64,000 nt of DNA, taken from NCBI GenBank assembly GCA_020051175.1, contig JAGVJJ010000060.1:1-64000 (forward strand). Reading direction: 5' to 3'. This stretch comes from Bacteroidia bacterium (GTDB taxonomy: Bacteria; Bacteroidota; Bacteroidia; 2-12-FULL-35-15). The number at the start of each line of letters is the position of its first letter. The stretch's first letter is position 1. The position numbers and the translations under genes are program-made. Of this stretch, positions 63,080 to 64,000 are shown one piece after another. The notes under the pieces were generated by a model. That model did not search any database. It saw only the letters and a list, made by a program, of their open reading frames with translations, and was not told the DNA's origin.

Positions 63080-64000
63080 ATGCAAGATCAACTGGTAATT
63101 TACAACACGCTTACACGCTCCAAAGAAAAGTTTACTCCTATCAATAAAGGAATGGTGGGACTTTATGTATGTGGTCCAACGGTATACAATGATGTGCATT
63201 TGGGCAACTGCCGCACGTTCATTTCTTTTGATATGATATACCGTTACCTGCTGCACCTAGGCTTTAAGGTGCGCTATGTACGCAATATTACCGATGCCGG
63301 GCACCTGGAAGGTGATCGCGATGAGGGAGATGATAAGTTCTCTAAAAAGGCAAAGCTGGAGCAGCTGGAGCCTATGGAAATTGTACAAAAGTACACCCTT
63401 GGTTTTCACGATGTAATGCGCCAGTTCAATGCCCTTCCACCAAGTATTGAGCCCACTGCAACCGGACACATTTGTGAGCAGATAGAAATGGTGAAACAAA
63501 TTCTTGCCAATGGCTACGCCTACGAAGCGGATGGTACTGTTTATTTTGATGTAGAAAAATACAATAAAGAATTCCCATACGGACAGCTTACCAACCGTAA
63601 CCTGGAAGACCTGATTGCCAATACACGTGAGCTTCACGGGCAGGATGAGAAAAAGGGCCGCCTTGATTTTGCATTGTGGATAAAAGCAAAACCTGAACAC
63701 CTGATGCGCTGGCCTTCTCCTTGGGGCTGGGGATTCCCGGGCTGGCACATTGAATGCTCTGCTATGAGCAGCAAGTACCTGGGAGATACTTTTGATATAC
63801 ACGGTGGTGGAATGGATTTGCAGGCAACTCATCATACCAATGAAATTGCTCAATCGCAGGCATGCAATCACAAAGCGCCTGTGAATTACTGGATGCACAC
63901 CAATATGCTTACGGTAAATGGTGTGCGCATGTCCAAAACAGCCGGTAATGGCTTCTTACCAGGTGAACTGTTTACCGGTAATCATCCTTTACTGGAAAAG
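63080..64000 (+). CDS. cysS: Cysteine--tRNA ligase (5' part, runs off the window)
   Basis: The first 307 codons of a cysteinyl-tRNA synthetase. The zinc ligand Cys is in [10 protein letters not shown], the HIGH motif is HLGN, further zinc ligands are in GWHIECSAM and HHTNE, and the KMSKS motif is RMSKT. The frame is open to the window edge. It charges tRNA-Cys, whose gene lies at 31043 in the same window. Confidence 0.96.
   Translation, partial: MQDQLVIYNTLTRSKEKFTPINKGMVGLYVCGPTVYNDVHLGNCRTFISFDMIYRYLLHLGFKVRYVRNITDAGHLEGDRDEGDDKFSKKAKLEQLEPMEIVQKYTLGFHDVMRQFNALPPSIEPTATGHICEQIEMVKQILANGYAYEADGTVYFDVEKYNKEFPYGQLTNRNLEDLIANTRELHGQDEKKGRLDFALWIKAKPEHLMRWPSPWGWGFPGWHIECSAMSSKYLGDTFDIHGGGMDLQATHHTNEIAQSQACNHKAPVNYWMHTNMLTVNGVRMSKTAGNGFLPGELFTGNHPLLEK

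Overview
The window looks like a contig from a Bacteroidota genome, most like Chitinophagales/Sphingobacteriales-type environmental members. Three surface proteins end in type IX secretion (Por/T9SS) sorting domains. Many genes carry the Bacteroidota -7 promoter element TAnnTTTG. A GldM-like protein, DUF4175, a TlpA/DUF4369 lipoprotein and a split-gene GatA/GatB system are also typical of the phylum. No rRNA, CRISPR array or complete insertion sequence was seen. There is one tRNA (Cys).

Accessory region, about 1-5,910. The window opens with what looks like the 3' end of a group II intron (1-82). A compact AT-rich defence-type module follows. On the minus strand, in transcription order, it has a class I methyltransferase-like protein, an AlkB-type dioxygenase, a retron non-coding RNA flanked by a perfect 11-nt inverted repeat, a retron reverse transcriptase with the NAxxH, YADD and VTG signatures, a 303-aa protein with a HEPN-like motif, and a 135-aa unknown protein. 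A WYL-domain regulator is transcribed divergently, and two near-identical 19-bp palindromes lie in the divergent gap. The module is bracketed by collinear imperfect direct repeats (126-227 and 5669-5773), as if it were a mobile cassette. This is the most novel part of the window.

Housekeeping region, 6,090-31,160: gltX, an RlmI-like methyltransferase, a beta-helix T9SS protein, an RsbW-like ATPase with DUF4175, a penicillin acylase, a GH67-like/membrane fusion protein, a purple acid phosphatase, a frameshifted membrane protein, the rimP-nusA-infB operon (infB is interrupted at an A8 run; its leader carries an attenuator-like hairpin), a His-rich membrane protein, folB, a CWC protein and tRNA-Cys.

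Region 31,350-40,600: two related ECF sigma/anti-sigma-like pairs, an Omp85-type barrel, GldM-like and carboxypeptidase-regulatory-domain proteins and a single-domain response regulator.

Region 40,690-64,000: S8 protease, gatB, TlpA-like lipoprotein, M1 peptidase, lpxH-like, gap, YraN, tatA, gatA, MltD-like, MFS transporter, TPR-SpoIIE phosphatase, 2-hydroxyacid dehydrogenase, trhO, threonine dehydrogenase, a MORN-repeat protein and the 5' part of cysS. Short repeats typical of Bacteroidota intergenic DNA recur, and three appear to have entered coding regions in frame.
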